NCBI RefSeq assembly: GCF_003751605.1
Contig: NZ_RJVJ01000002.1
Span: 1,178,001 to 1,242,000, forward strand
Reading direction: 5' to 3'
DNA from: Kitasatospora cineracea
Lineage (GTDB): Bacteria > Actinomycetota > Actinomycetes > Streptomycetales > Streptomycetaceae
Length of the DNA stretch: 64,000 nt
This document shows positions 28,693-38,222 of this stretch, one piece after another (position 1 is the stretch's first letter; each line of letters opens with the position of its first letter). Made by a program: the position numbers and the translations under genes. The notes below the pieces were generated by a model. That model was not told the DNA's origin, did not search any database, and saw only the letters and a program-made list of their open reading frames with translations.

Positions 28693-29685
28693 GTGTTGGA
28701 TCCAATCACTACCACGATCGTCGCGAAATTCGCCGGTACTCTGTTCGGCCAGGTCGCGAAGCCGATCATCGCAGCGGCACGCGATGCCGTGTTCGGCAAG
28801 CCCGGGACACGCGCCATGGAGAAGGCCATCAGGCAGGCGGTCGAGCAGGGTGTCGAAGAAGTCTGCGCCTACGGGGTGCCGGTCGAGGTCGTGCAGCACG
28901 TCCTACTCATGGTCCAGAAATTGGTCGAGGAACAGCCCGACCTCGGAGCCGACCTTCTCGGGCAACAAGACCACGACGCCGTCGTGCGACTTTGGACCGA
29001 GGCCGCCGAGGCAGCAGGCTGGGATCTGGCCACATTCCCCGTTCACTACCCGGACGTCGTCAAGGGCGTCACCCGGCACATCCCCGAGAAGATTCGTGCC
29101 ATGGCCGGCGAGGCAGAGAGCCCGCTGAACAACCGCGTCGTGCTTGCTGTTCTGGGGAAAATGGAGTCACAGCTGACTGACCTGCAGAAACTGGGCACCG
29201 CTGTCCTGTCGCGCGATGTCCCGCTGGCCGACCCGCTCCGCGAGACTCTGGAACAGGCTAAGGCCACCTGCCAGACCACCAACTCGTATTTCCACACGCC
29301 GCACCTTCTCCTTGCCTTGATCCGGTCGCCCTCGACCGGCGTCCGTGCCCTGCTCGACCAGCAGCGAGCAGGTCTTGCGGCGGAGATCGAGGGCCCGCTG
29401 GCCATCTACGTCGGGCGCCGCGGGGAGGATTTCGTCGCCTTCGACTGGCGTGAACTCGCGGCGGTCCAAGCCGCGCGGGTCGCTGCGATCCGGCTGGGGT
29501 CGGCGGTCGTGACCGGCCGCCTCCTGTTCCTCGGTGTCCTGGAGACCCCCTCCAAGACCGTCCAGCAGCTCACCGCTGCGCTCGGCGACGAGCTCCTCGC
29601 GGCGGTGAAGCGCGCAGTACTGACCTCCCCGGCGGTCGAGAGGATCCCGACACCGGGCGTCGTCTACCAGGCACCGCGCGAGTAG
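28693..29685 (+). CDS. Clp-N-repeat-like protein, first gene of kinase-TPR operon
   Basis: This 330-residue protein starts at GTG 28693 after GGGAG. No named family was recognised for the N-terminal half. It begins with an amphipathic or weakly hydrophobic helix (ITTTIVAKFAGTLFGQVAKPII) and may serve as a protein-interaction or effector-associated domain. Residues about 175-315 contain two repeats resembling the ClpA/ClpB/ClpC N-domain (LRETLEQAKATC...TPHLLLALIRSPSTGVRALL, and later AARVAAIRLGSAVVTGRLLFLGVLE). No AAA+ motor is present, so it could be a substrate or sensor adaptor. It is five bases from the kinase gene, so the two are co-transcribed and probably act together. Confidence 0.75.
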   Translation: MLDPITTTIVAKFAGTLFGQVAKPIIAAARDAVFGKPGTRAMEKAIRQAVEQGVEEVCAYGVPVEVVQHVLLMVQKLVEEQPDLGADLLGQQDHDAVVRLWTEAAEAAGWDLATFPVHYPDVVKGVTRHIPEKIRAMAGEAESPLNNRVVLAVLGKMESQLTDLQKLGTAVLSRDVPLADPLRETLEQAKATCQTTNSYFHTPHLLLALIRSPSTGVRALLDQQRAGLAAEIEGPLAIYVGRRGEDFVAFDWRELAAVQAARVAAIRLGSAVVTGRLLFLGVLETPSKTVQQLTAALGDELLAAVKRAVLTSPAVERIPTPGVVYQAPRE

Positions 29686-29690
29686 CCGTC

Positions 29691-32600
29691 ATGGACCCCG
29701 CGGCCACCCCCGGTGAGATCTTCGTTCCCCGCAAGGCGAGCGGGATCCGCACCCGGCTGGTGACCGACGGCACGGTGACCCGCGAAATGCCGATCATCGG
29801 ACACCTTGGGCCGGCCTACGAGGTCTTCGCAATCCAAAGCGGCGGACACGGCGAGATCTACTTCTGCGTCCCGACGGACGAACCGGACCCACCCGTTGCC
29901 TTCGTCTGCAAGCAGATCCCCCGTCAGGTACTCCTAGACCCGGTACGCCGCCGCGCGTTCCTGCGCGAGTGCGTGCTGGCGGTACGCATGACGGCCCTCC
30001 CTGGCTTCGTCTCCAGCGACATCCTCTGGGTCGGCGGCCTGCCCACCCTGGTCACCGCGGCCGTGCTGCCTGATGACGACGATGTGGCGAACCTGCTCGA
30101 TGTCGTCAACGGCCCTCAGCTGCCAGTCCCTGTAGCGGGCTTTCTGGCATGGGCGGTAGCGGAGAGCATGTCCACAGCGCTCAACGTCCATCCCGAGTTC
30201 GTCCACGGTGACCTGAAGCCGGAGAACGTCCTGGTTCAGGCGGGCGCACCGCTGATCACCGATTTCGGTCTCGCCAGTACCCTCCGGCACGGGTGGGGAC
30301 AGGACAGCCTGCCCGGTACACCCCCGTATCTTGCGCCGGAAGCACGGCGCCCGGACGCGCGCCTCACCCTGGCGACCGACATCTATGCCTTCGGCATCAT
30401 TCTGCGGCAGCTCCTGGACAACTGCCAGGCTGCCGACTCCGGCCCGCATACGGCCGCGCTCGACCTGATCGCCGAGCTGGCGCTGCGGTGCACAGCCGAC
30501 GCCCCAGAACAACGGCCCATCGGGTTCGCGGAGATCGCCCAACGCCTCAAGCGGACGTTCGACGAGTCGGACCCAGCCGTGCGGAGGGGATACGGCGCCT
30601 ATCAACTGCTCGCCATACTGAACATCACCAACTCAGTGGTCTTCCCCGACTACGAGAGTCTGGCCCGCATCGAGGAGTGGGACCTGCTCCGTGAGCTGAT
30701 CGAGAGCCAACCCGCCAAGGAGCGCCTCAGCAGCGCCTGGCACATGCACGGACTTGCCCTGACGCGCATGGGCCGGGACTTCGAGGCGTTGAAAAGCTTC
30801 GAGACGGCGCTTGCCCGTGCGCGGTGGGAGACCGAGAAGACGGGCCGACCGATGATCTACGGCCCCGATGAGGACGCCATCCGCAACATCCGGTTCGACA
30901 TCGCTGTGCTCCTGGTCAACATGGGACGCTTCCGCGAGGCCGAGGACCTGGGACGGGAACTCGTGGCGGACGCCGCCTCGGACGAGGCGGCCCGGCGAGC
31001 CAAGACCATCGTAGCGATGGCTCTGATCAATTCCGGCCGGTTGGACGGAGGCGAACAGCTGCTGATCACCGCCATGGCAGGCGAGCACGACGAGGGACGC
31101 CTGGCCGAAGGCTTCCGTGCTCTCAGCGTGCTGCGGCTTCAGCAGGGGCGGCCGGACGCGGCGATCGAGGCGATGCAACGGGCAGTGCAGCTCACTCCCG
31201 GCCGGGCCTCGCACCACCGGAATCTGGGGGAACTACTTGCCCAGCTTGGCGAGCCAGGCCTGGCAGTCGCCGCGTTTGACCACGCCATGCAGTGCGGGGA
31301 CCTGACCCAGGACGTGCTCGCGATGCGCCTGGCCTGCGCAATCGCCGCCGACGACAGGAAGCCCGACTCCTACCGCGCCGAGGCGGACCGCCAGTTCGGC
31401 GCCGAGCGGGTCGATGACGCCTGGCAGGCAGCCCTCGACATCCTGGCAAACGCCCGAGAACTGGAACCGGCTGAAGCCACTGCCCTGACAGCAACCGGTG
31501 CGGTCGGGGAGACGCTCAACTACGACGAGCTGCAGGTGGAGATCGACGACGCGCGCTTCTACACCTTCGACTACTACACCGACGGCGACGAGCCGGACCT
31601 CGTCGCTGACTTTACCGCCCGCCACCGCGAGATGGTCACGACGATCACCTCAGCGAAAATGAGGGGCGCACCCGTTGTCTGCACCAGATGCTCCGGCTGC
31701 GGGACCGAGATCCTGACGAACCGGCCTGTGGGTACCGCGTTCACCTGTGTCCGCTGCGAAACCAGAAGCGACGTCTCCCCGCTGCTGGACGAGCCGCACC
31801 GGGAGCTCCACGACGCGATTGGCCAGGCCCTGGACATGACCGAGGAGCCTGCCGACGGCCAGGGCCGGTGCCTCGTTGTCCAACCGTGGGAACCAGGCAC
31901 CGACGCGCAGATCGAACGTGTCCACGAGGCCGCCCGGCGACACGGACTGGATCCGGTGTCCCCAGATCACGCCGCCGTCGTCCTCGCCTTCGTGGAAGGC
32001 ATATCCGTCGGTAGATTCACGTCCCACCACCAGCCCATCGGCGCGATCTACTTGTGCCCCCAGGGAAGCCGGCACATCCCGCGAATGCCACCGGCTCCAG
32101 TCGAGGACTACCTGGTGGAGGTGCGCAAGATCTTCGGGGGCCGGGTGAACAGCTCGTCGCACCAAATCGACTACACCCGCGAGGACCCAGGTGGTCACAT
32201 CTTGGCGGACCGGCTCGACCTCGCCGCAGAGCAAGTGCACGACGACCCTGACGTCACCAGCCGCCGAACCACGCTCATCCTGCTGTCCCAACTCCGGCTC
32301 AACCGCGGACAACCAGAGATCGCCCTGCATCTGGCCGACGAGGCGGTCAGGCTTGACCGTACAGACGAGAACGCCTGGATCGCCAAGGGCTACGCCGAAC
32401 TGGTGCGCGGTGATGTCACCGCCGCGAAGGAGAGTCTGCGGGAGGCACAGCGCGACAACTCCGCGTCCAGCGGCGCCACTGCGTTGCAAGCCACCATCGA
32501 GTACCTCAGCGGCGATGAGGACGCACCGTTCACGCTAGCCCGGGCAATCACCCTCGGCGCCATCTTTCGGCCGCCCGGTGGCGAATCTTCCGCTGCCCCG

Positions 32601-32693
32601 GCGCAAGCCGCACCGCATGATCTCAATCGCCAAAGCAGTACTCACCCTGGAGCGGCGACGCTGAAGAAACTCAACGACGGACTCTATCCCTGA
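29691..32693 (+). CDS. Ser/Thr protein kinase with TPR arrays and zinc ribbon
   Basis: This 1000-residue protein has an N-terminal eukaryotic-type kinase: Gly loop GGHGEIY (51-57), Lys in VCKQI, catalytic loop HGDLKPEN (about 172-179), DFG (about 191) and APE (about 216). The key residues look active. TPR-like repeats fill roughly 300-600. A zinc ribbon (CTRCSGCG then CVRC, about 663-690) follows, then an alpha/beta domain and more TPRs to the end. It has no transmembrane helix, unlike PknB. The IS5 element downstream inserted exactly at its TGA stop, which lies in the 3-bp target duplication, so the protein is not truncated. Context and architecture suggest a signalling or defence role, but no known system was recognised. 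Confidence 0.8.
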   Translation: MDPAATPGEIFVPRKASGIRTRLVTDGTVTREMPIIGHLGPAYEVFAIQSGGHGEIYFCVPTDEPDPPVAFVCKQIPRQVLLDPVRRRAFLRECVLAVRMTALPGFVSSDILWVGGLPTLVTAAVLPDDDDVANLLDVVNGPQLPVPVAGFLAWAVAESMSTALNVHPEFVHGDLKPENVLVQAGAPLITDFGLASTLRHGWGQDSLPGTPPYLAPEARRPDARLTLATDIYAFGIILRQLLDNCQAADSGPHTAALDLIAELALRCTADAPEQRPIGFAEIAQRLKRTFDESDPAVRRGYGAYQLLAILNITNSVVFPDYESLARIEEWDLLRELIESQPAKERLSSAWHMHGLALTRMGRDFEALKSFETALARARWETEKTGRPMIYGPDEDAIRNIRFDIAVLLVNMGRFREAEDLGRELVADAASDEAARRAKTIVAMALINSGRLDGGEQLLITAMAGEHDEGRLAEGFRALSVLRLQQGRPDAAIEAMQRAVQLTPGRASHHRNLGELLAQLGEPGLAVAAFDHAMQCGDLTQDVLAMRLACAIAADDRKPDSYRAEADRQFGAERVDDAWQAALDILANARELEPAEATALTATGAVGETLNYDELQVEIDDARFYTFDYYTDGDEPDLVADFTARHREMVTTITSAKMRGAPVVCTRCSGCGTEILTNRPVGTAFTCVRCETRSDVSPLLDEPHRELHDAIGQALDMTEEPADGQGRCLVVQPWEPGTDAQIERVHEAARRHGLDPVSPDHAAVVLAFVEGISVGRFTSHHQPIGAIYLCPQGSRHIPRMPPAPVEDYLVEVRKIFGGRVNSSSHQIDYTREDPGGHILADRLDLAAEQVHDDPDVTSRRTTLILLSQLRLNRGQPEIALHLADEAVRLDRTDENAWIAKGYAELVRGDVTAAKESLREAQRDNSASSGATALQATIEYLSGDEDAPFTLARAITLGAIFRPPGGESSAAPAQAAPHDLNRQSSTHPGAATLKKLNDGLYP

Positions 32694-33793
32694 CTGGGCG
32701 TTTCATCCCAGCGCTCAGAGCTCATGTTCCGCGCCAGGTCGGGGTTGATTCGCCGGTGAGTCGGCGGGTCATGAGACTGATCATCGCGACGTGGACCATG
32801 GCTTCGGAGCGGGCCGGGAGGGCTTCGTAGTCGCGGGCGAGACGGCGGTGGTGCATGAGCCAGCCAAAGGTCCTTTCTACGACCCATCTGCGGGGCTGGA
32901 CGACGAATCCCCTGGTGGCGGGGTCGCGGCGGACAATCTCGACGTCAATGCCGAGGGTGGCGCCGTGTTCGACGACGGCGTTCTTGTAGCCCATGTCGGT
33001 CCAGGCCTTGTGGACGGCGGGGTGCTCGGTGGCGACCGCGGTCAGCAACTGCTTGCCGGCGGCGCCGTCCTGCACACTCGCGGCGGTGACCAGGACCATC
33101 AGCAGCAGGCCGATCGTGTCGGTGACGATGTTGCGCTTCCTGCCGACGATCTTCTTGCCGACGTCGACGCCCTGCGAGGAGGCGGGGACGTTTGTGGAGG
33201 TCTTCACGCTCTGTGAGTCGATGATGCAGGCCGTCGGCTCAAGACCGCGGCCCTCGGCAGTGCGGACCAGACGCCTCAACAGCCCGTTGAGCTGCTCGAA
33301 CACGCCTTCCTTCTGCCATCGGGCGAAGTAGGCGTAGACGGTCTCCCACGGCGGGTAGTCGTGCGGGAGGTAGCGCCAGGGGATGCCGGTGCGGTCGACG
33401 TAGAGGATCGCGTCCAGGAGGTCGCGCAGTTCGTGCTCGGGAGGCCGGCCGAACGCGAGGGCCCGCTCGGTGCGGGCCCGACGCCAGGCGGTGAGGGTGG
33501 GTTCGACCAAGGCCCAGCGGGCGTCGGACAGGTCACTCGGATACGGTCGACGATCCGTCATGACAACGGCATACTGCGGGATTGCCCCGCTGCCCAGGAC
33601 TCGCGGTGCCCGGGGGACAGAAGCGGACGGGCTCGGCTTCCTGGAACGAGACAGGAGCAACCGCACAGTTCCGGCGGACATAGATGTAACAGCGACACTC
33701 CTGTCACCAGGACCCCGAGCGTCACCGAACGTCAGCAGCCCGGACTCCCTGGAAATCAAGATGAACCATCCCGACTACGGGTGAAACGCCCAG
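32694..33793 (-). mobile_element. IS5-family insertion sequence with TGA target duplication
   Basis: Terminal inverted repeats begin CTGGGCGTTTCAYCC at 32694 and at 33793 on the other strand. TGA occurs directly on both sides (32691-32693 and 33794-33796). The left TGA is also the stop codon of the kinase gene. The right side abuts a second, decayed IS5 element. Confidence 0.88.
32722..33561 (-). CDS. IS5-family transposase
   Basis: Start ATG 33561 (MTDRRPYPSDLSDARWALVE) matches the family; the longer upstream frame does not. This 279-residue protein has the DUF4096-like N-terminus, then IIDSQSVKTS (Asp), DMGYKN (Asp) and VVERTFGWLMHHRRLARDYE (Glu). The frame is intact, so the element is possibly active. 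Confidence 0.92.
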   Translation of the reverse strand: MTDRRPYPSDLSDARWALVEPTLTAWRRARTERALAFGRPPEHELRDLLDAILYVDRTGIPWRYLPHDYPPWETVYAYFARWQKEGVFEQLNGLLRRLVRTAEGRGLEPTACIIDSQSVKTSTNVPASSQGVDVGKKIVGRKRNIVTDTIGLLLMVLVTAASVQDGAAGKQLLTAVATEHPAVHKAWTDMGYKNAVVEHGATLGIDVEIVRRDPATRGFVVQPRRWVVERTFGWLMHHRRLARDYEALPARSEAMVHVAMISLMTRRLTGESTPTWRGT

Positions 33794-33796
33794 TGA

Positions 33797-34300
33797 GACC
33801 GTGTCTGAGATCTCACGGGTTGGTGCGTGAAAGAAGTCGTGGGCCTGGCCGCCGGGCCGGTTCGCCTCGAGTGAGTCGGCGGACCATGATGCAGATCATG
33901 GTCCAGCGGATCATGGTCTCGGAGCGGGCGGGCTGCTGCTCGTAGTCCCGCGCGAGGCGTCGGTGGGCGGTGACCCACGAGAAGGTCCGCTCGACGGCCC
34001 AACGTTTGGGCTGGACCTGGAATCCGCGCTGGTCCGGGGCCTTGCGTACGATCTCCAGTTCGCGGCCGAGGATTGCGCGGGCCCACTCCACGAGGCGCCG
34101 GCGAAGCCCTGGTCCGCCCATATCTTCTGAACTCCCGGATGGTCGAGGCGGGTCCACAGCAGCGGGTGCTTGGCGCCGTCGCGGTCCTGGATGTTCATGG
34201 CGACGACGTGGACGGCCAAGAGCAGGCCGAGGGTGTCGGTGACGATGAACCGCTTGCGGCCCTTGACCTTCTTGCCCGCGTCGAAACCCCTGGTCGCGGT
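33797..34300 (-). pseudogene. IS5-family transposase remnant, 5' part missing and frameshifted
   Basis: The sequence from TRGFDAGKKVKGRKRFIVTD (near 34295) to DQGFAG (near 34105) is in one frame. After a single-base shift the rest (RLVEWARAILGRELEIVRK through VERTFSWVTAHRRLARDYE) is in another. The N-terminal domain and first catalytic Asp are absent. The left IS end survives directly beside the intact IS5 element, and the right end is lost. Confidence 0.85.
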
Positions 34301-34443
34301 GGGAAAGAGATGGCTGCAGCTGGGGACCACCACCACGGGAACGGGTGCGTACTAGCCCGAGGCATTCCGGATCCGATCCTGGGCACCTCATGGAGCGGCC
34401 CGGGGCAGTACAACATTGCTCGCCGACGCGGTAGAAACTCCCC

Positions 34444-35322
34444 ATGACTTGGAAGACTTTCCGGTTCGTAATCGCGGTCGCCGCAGGGATGGTCGTGGTG
34501 GTGGGGGCCCTGCTGCTCGCGTTCACACCCGTGAGCCGCGATTTGACGCATTGGCTCGCGGGATCCGATTGGGCGGACATGAACGGGGCGGCCCGCACGG
34601 CAGCAGAGGGGCAGGTCCGCTCGGCTGTCTTGCAGGTAATTGCGGCGGTGGGAGCCAGCATCGCCTTGTTGTATACCGCTCGCACCTACCGTCTGAGCCG
34701 ACGAGGGCAGGTAACCGACCGCTTCACGAAGGCGTTGGAGCGGCTCAGCGCGGACGAGTCGTACGTGCGCCTGGGGGGCGTGTTCGCAATGGAGCAGATC
34801 GTCCAGGATGCGCCGGAGCAGGGGGTACATGCGGCGCGGGTCCTCAACGCCTACGTGCGACGCCGCGCGAACCCAGCGGACCGCTCTGGAGGCCTCGAAG
34901 CGGCAAAGCTCCCGAAGGACCCAGAAGAAACGGTCACAGAGGCTTTGCGAGTCCTGACCACTGCCCGCCCGTGGTGGCGCTCGGAAGCCGATCGCCCTCA
35001 GGTGGACCTGACAAAGCTCCACCTGGCAGGTGCCCAGCTGACGAGTGCCTCACTGCGCGGAGCTCTGCTTGGCGGGACCACGCTCTTGGGTGCCGAGCTG
35101 GCCAAGGCGGACTTGTCGGGCGCGGACCTGTCCAAGGCCAACCTGTCCGGCGCGAATCTGGAAGGAGCTGACCTGTCAGATGCGGGTCTGGACGAGGCAG
35201 ATCTGTCCGAGGCACGTGGCCTTGAAGTCAGGCAACTGCTACGCGCGCGTAGTCTGCGGGGCTGCAGGCTGCCACCTGGCGTCTCCTCCAATGCCGAGGT
35301 CGCGGGGCGGGCGGCGGACTAG
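34444..35322 (+). CDS. Membrane-anchored pentapeptide-repeat protein
   Basis: This 292-residue protein has two predicted membrane helices (about residues 8-29 and 56-76). A cytoplasmic helical region follows (TDRFTKALERLSADESYVRLGGVFAMEQI), typical of actinobacterial pentapeptide proteins. About 17 pentapeptide units of the A(D/N)LSx type lie between about 180 and 260 and should form a right-handed beta-helix. The sequence VRLGGVFAMEQI is a conserved element of these proteins, whose function is not established. It converges on the qat operon 53 bp away and is separately transcribed. The start is ATG 34444. Confidence 0.85.
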   Translation: MTWKTFRFVIAVAAGMVVVVGALLLAFTPVSRDLTHWLAGSDWADMNGAARTAAEGQVRSAVLQVIAAVGASIALLYTARTYRLSRRGQVTDRFTKALERLSADESYVRLGGVFAMEQIVQDAPEQGVHAARVLNAYVRRRANPADRSGGLEAAKLPKDPEETVTEALRVLTTARPWWRSEADRPQVDLTKLHLAGAQLTSASLRGALLGGTTLLGAELAKADLSGADLSKANLSGANLEGADLSDAGLDEADLSEARGLEVRQLLRARSLRGCRLPPGVSSNAEVAGRAAD

Positions 35323-35375
35323 GGATGTTGGTGTGAGGGCCTGCGGTGCAGGTGGTCGCCCTGGCCCCTCATAGG

Positions 35376-36140
35376 TCAGGCCTCGAGGATGAGGTCTACG
35401 ACGGGTTCGGGGAGCCGGTCCAGCACCTGGGTACGGGTGGTGAGCTCGCGCAGATTCTGCCACAGGCGTCTTCTGATCGCCGGTGTCGTCGTGCGGTGAA
35501 GTCGGGCAAGGCGCTCTTCCAGAGGGGTAGTGACTCCGGGGAGTTTTGCTCCAGTGGCACGTCTACTGGCCGGGAAGTCTGTCTCGGGCAGCAGGCGATG
35601 GAGGGGAATGGTGGCCAAAGCTTCGTCCGGCATGGCCGCATTGACGGAGAAATATGCGCCCAGGTCGAGCGCTTGCTGGCGCTCTTCTGGGCTTCCCAGA
35701 AACCAGTGGAGGATAGCGCCTGGGTGTGGGTTCGTCGTCAGCAAGTCGATGAGGGGTCCGGTGCGCCCGGTGCTGTGAAGAGACAGGAGAACTGGTTCGT
35801 CCTTAGCAGCAGCGAGGACTTCGGTGAGGACCTGGGTCTGGCGTTGGAGGTCGCCGCGACGGTCGAGGCCTACTTCGCCGATGAGGCAGTGGGTGCGCAG
35901 GGTGCTGCTGAACTGCTGGGGCTGGAAGTCGCGCAGGGCCGCGGCCACGCCGGGATGGACGCCACTTCCCCAGACCAGGGTGCTGTCCTGCCGTCTGCCG
36001 GCGAAGGCGGCTTCGGCGGGAGTGCGGGTGACGGCGAAGACAACGGCACCAGCGAGGGCGTTGATCTGGGCGGGTGTGACGTCTGGGGCGATGTGCGCGT
36101 GGCAGTCCAGCGACGGCAGGTCATCAGGGTAGAGGGACAC
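35376..36140 (-). CDS. qatD: QatD, TatD-family DNase of the Qat system
   Basis: This is a TatD-like metal-dependent hydrolase of about 254 residues. Metal ligands are visible in LDCHAHIAP (HxH), SGVHPGV, IGEVGLD (Glu) and LSLHSTG (His). ETDFPAS replaces the usual ETDxP. The preferred start is GTG 36140, 8 bases after GGAG and inside the qatC 3' end; the longer frame from 36221 has no family-like sequence. TatD proteins are 3'-5' exonucleases, and in QatABCD all four genes are needed for phage resistance. Confidence 0.9.
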   Translation of the reverse strand: MSLYPDDLPSLDCHAHIAPDVTPAQINALAGAVVFAVTRTPAEAAFAGRRQDSTLVWGSGVHPGVAAALRDFQPQQFSSTLRTHCLIGEVGLDRRGDLQRQTQVLTEVLAAAKDEPVLLSLHSTGRTGPLIDLLTTNPHPGAILHWFLGSPEERQQALDLGAYFSVNAAMPDEALATIPLHRLLPETDFPASRRATGAKLPGVTTPLEERLARLHRTTTPAIRRRLWQNLRELTTRTQVLDRLPEPVVDLILEA

Positions 36141-37395
36141 GGCTGAGCTCCTGAAGACCGCGTTGGCACAGGTCCATGACGGCGTCGATGTCGGTGTCGA
36201 GGGGCACGTCCCCCACTGCAAGCAGGTCGGTGTCGTCGATTCCTGTCAGCAGGAGCTGCTGGATATCGCGCATGTCCCTGCGGCGGCGACGCAGCAGATT
36301 CCCACGCGCATCATCGGCGAGGGTGTCGACAAGGTAGGGGGTGGGATCCGGGTAGGGCCCGTCGGTGAACGCGGCGCGGCGGACCAGGCATGCGAGACAG
36401 AGCCCGCAGTTGTGGTTGGGGTTGCCGCCTGTGTATCGGGCACCGTCGAGCTTGCTGCAGGAGAGGGTTGCTGCGGTTGCGGCGAGGACGCCGCCGTCGG
36501 TGCGCTGGTGTGCGCGTGTGAGTAGCTGCCCTTTGGTCAGGTAGGCGTAGGGGTTGGAGATGTGGATCGGCAGGCTCAGGGTGGTTAGGAGTTGGTTCAG
36601 ACGGGCGAAGGTGCCGGGATGGGTCGATCGAGTGGACAGAGCGCCGCCTCGGGCTGCGGTCAGGGGCGGGTTGATACTGGTGAAGCCGTTCTCGGGGACG
36701 ATGACGTGGGGGCTCGACGCGCTGGCTGCCACGGTGGAGGCGAGGGCGGCGAACAGTAGGCTTCTGCTACGAGACGATGCTTCTCGGGGTGTGCCGGTTT
36801 GGCATACTTTGAGGGCCAGGTGCCGAATCGGCTGGGTGGCACGGGTGTTGAGCCAGCTGACAGCAGTGGTCTGGGCATGGCGGATGGCGGTACTGGCGTC
36901 GTAGTGACTGAGATGGATCCTGGAACGGCCGTCTGCGAGGTGGTCCGCGGCGCCGCACAGGGAGTCCATGCCACCGCTGAGGAGCATGACGTCGTCGGCT
37001 GTGGCAATAGGGGCCGGGGCGTTGTCCGGTGCGGAGGCCGCAGCAGCGGTCAACTGCCACTGGTCGCCGGTCAGCCAGGTAAGGAGGTCCTCGACGAGTC
37101 GGCCAGGCTGGGCGTTCCAGGGCTCCGGGTCCACCGTGTGGACCGTCAGTGCGATCGTCCTGCTAAAGGTAGTGGGCCGCGGGGTGCTTCGGTCGGCAAG
37201 GTAAGCGGCTGCAGCAATGCGGGTGAGGTCAGCGGCCACTACGGGTGGATGTCCCAGTGGACCCAGGTCCCAGCCGAGGGTGCAGGTGACGGTGTCGGTC
37301 GGGCTGTCTGCTGCCGTCCTCGACCAGCGCAGGGATGTGGCGGACGGTACTTGCGGCCGCCCGTCGTGGGGCAGGACTTCGACGGCGGACGTCAC
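36124..37395 (-). CDS. qatC: QatC, QueC-like PP-loop protein of the Qat system
   Basis: This 423-residue protein has the PP-loop ATP-pyrophosphatase motif LLSGGMDSLCGAADHL (about residue 143). Near 330 is the zinc-binding Cys cluster NCGLCLACLVRR, as in QueC 7-cyano-7-deazaguanine synthase. An N-terminal extension of about 130 residues precedes the PP-loop, which is longer than in housekeeping QueC. QueC-like proteins in defence can modify protein N-termini or nucleobases; which occurs here is not visible. The start overlaps qatB by ATGA. Confidence 0.92.
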   Translation of the reverse strand: MTSAVEVLPHDGRPQVPSATSLRWSRTAADSPTDTVTCTLGWDLGPLGHPPVVAADLTRIAAAAYLADRSTPRPTTFSRTIALTVHTVDPEPWNAQPGRLVEDLLTWLTGDQWQLTAAAASAPDNAPAPIATADDVMLLSGGMDSLCGAADHLADGRSRIHLSHYDASTAIRHAQTTAVSWLNTRATQPIRHLALKVCQTGTPREASSRSRSLLFAALASTVAASASSPHVIVPENGFTSINPPLTAARGGALSTRSTHPGTFARLNQLLTTLSLPIHISNPYAYLTKGQLLTRAHQRTDGGVLAATAATLSCSKLDGARYTGGNPNHNCGLCLACLVRRAAFTDGPYPDPTPYLVDTLADDARGNLLRRRRRDMRDIQQLLLTGIDDTDLLAVGDVPLDTDIDAVMDLCQRGLQELSRVPLP

Positions 37396-38222
37396 GTGCG
37401 TGTGGCGCGCAGCATGCGCAGTGCCTCCTCGGTCACATTGGCAGCGGTGCTGGTGAACTCTTTGACCGTCATTCGCTTGGCATCCGGAATGCGAATATCA
37501 CGGACCCGGCGTTTGAGCCAGCCACGCAGCCACTCCTGCTTACGGACCACGTCCTTGGCACTGATGGTGTCACGGGCTTTCTGCGAGGCGAGTTCGACGA
37601 GGCTGAGTTCATAGATCCACTGGGCGACCAGTCCTCGCAGGCTGTCCTCCGGCGATGGGGGCTCCGGGGCGAGCACGATGTCCTTGACGTGCTGGACAGT
37701 AGCCCGGCGCAAGGCTGCGTCGTCAGGGTGCCCCGCGTCTCCAAGAACAGCCTGCAGGATGCGGGAGATCTGGCTGCGCGGCGGAAGGCGGCGCAATTCA
37801 TCGAGGTCGAGGCCGATTTCCCGCAGTTGCGTCGCGTCGCCATCGCGCAACGCGTAGGCACCAGACAGGGCAGCCGCACCCCGGGCGGCGCCTCTGACGA
37901 CCGCCCGCGCGGAGCCACCACCGGCGCGTCCCAGGCCGCTATCCGATGCCCTGCCACCTGCACCGCCGCTTCCGGCGCGCGCGGCGGACAGGGCGGTGAG
38001 GGGATAGCCGCCAGTGGGGGCGCGGCCGCGGTCCGCGTCCTCCTTTTGCAGGGCGGTGGCTACCGACTGCAGGACGGCATCAAGAGCCAGCATCTGGGCG
38101 GGGTCAAGGTTGTCGAGGCCTGTCCCGTCCTGAGCCGGTGAGGCGGGCAGCGCGTCGAACGCATCGTGTGCTTCGGCCCAGTTCGTCGACCCACTACCGC
38201 CGTAAGCTCCGGATGTTCCCAT
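37392..38222 (-). CDS. qatB: QatB, Qat system component
   Basis: This 276-residue protein opens with the Gly/Ser/Thr-rich MGTSGAYGGSGS, the usual QatB start, then a low-complexity region (about 85-110) and a helical C-terminal half. It has no known catalytic motif. The flexible glycine-rich N-terminus is notable because QueC-like partners in related systems can act on protein N-termini. It overlaps qatA and qatC by ATGA at both ends. Confidence 0.88.
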   Translation of the reverse strand: MGTSGAYGGSGSTNWAEAHDAFDALPASPAQDGTGLDNLDPAQMLALDAVLQSVATALQKEDADRGRAPTGGYPLTALSAARAGSGGAGGRASDSGLGRAGGGSARAVVRGAARGAAALSGAYALRDGDATQLREIGLDLDELRRLPPRSQISRILQAVLGDAGHPDDAALRRATVQHVKDIVLAPEPPSPEDSLRGLVAQWIYELSLVELASQKARDTISAKDVVRKQEWLRGWLKRRVRDIRIPDAKRMTVKEFTSTAANVTEEALRMLRATRT

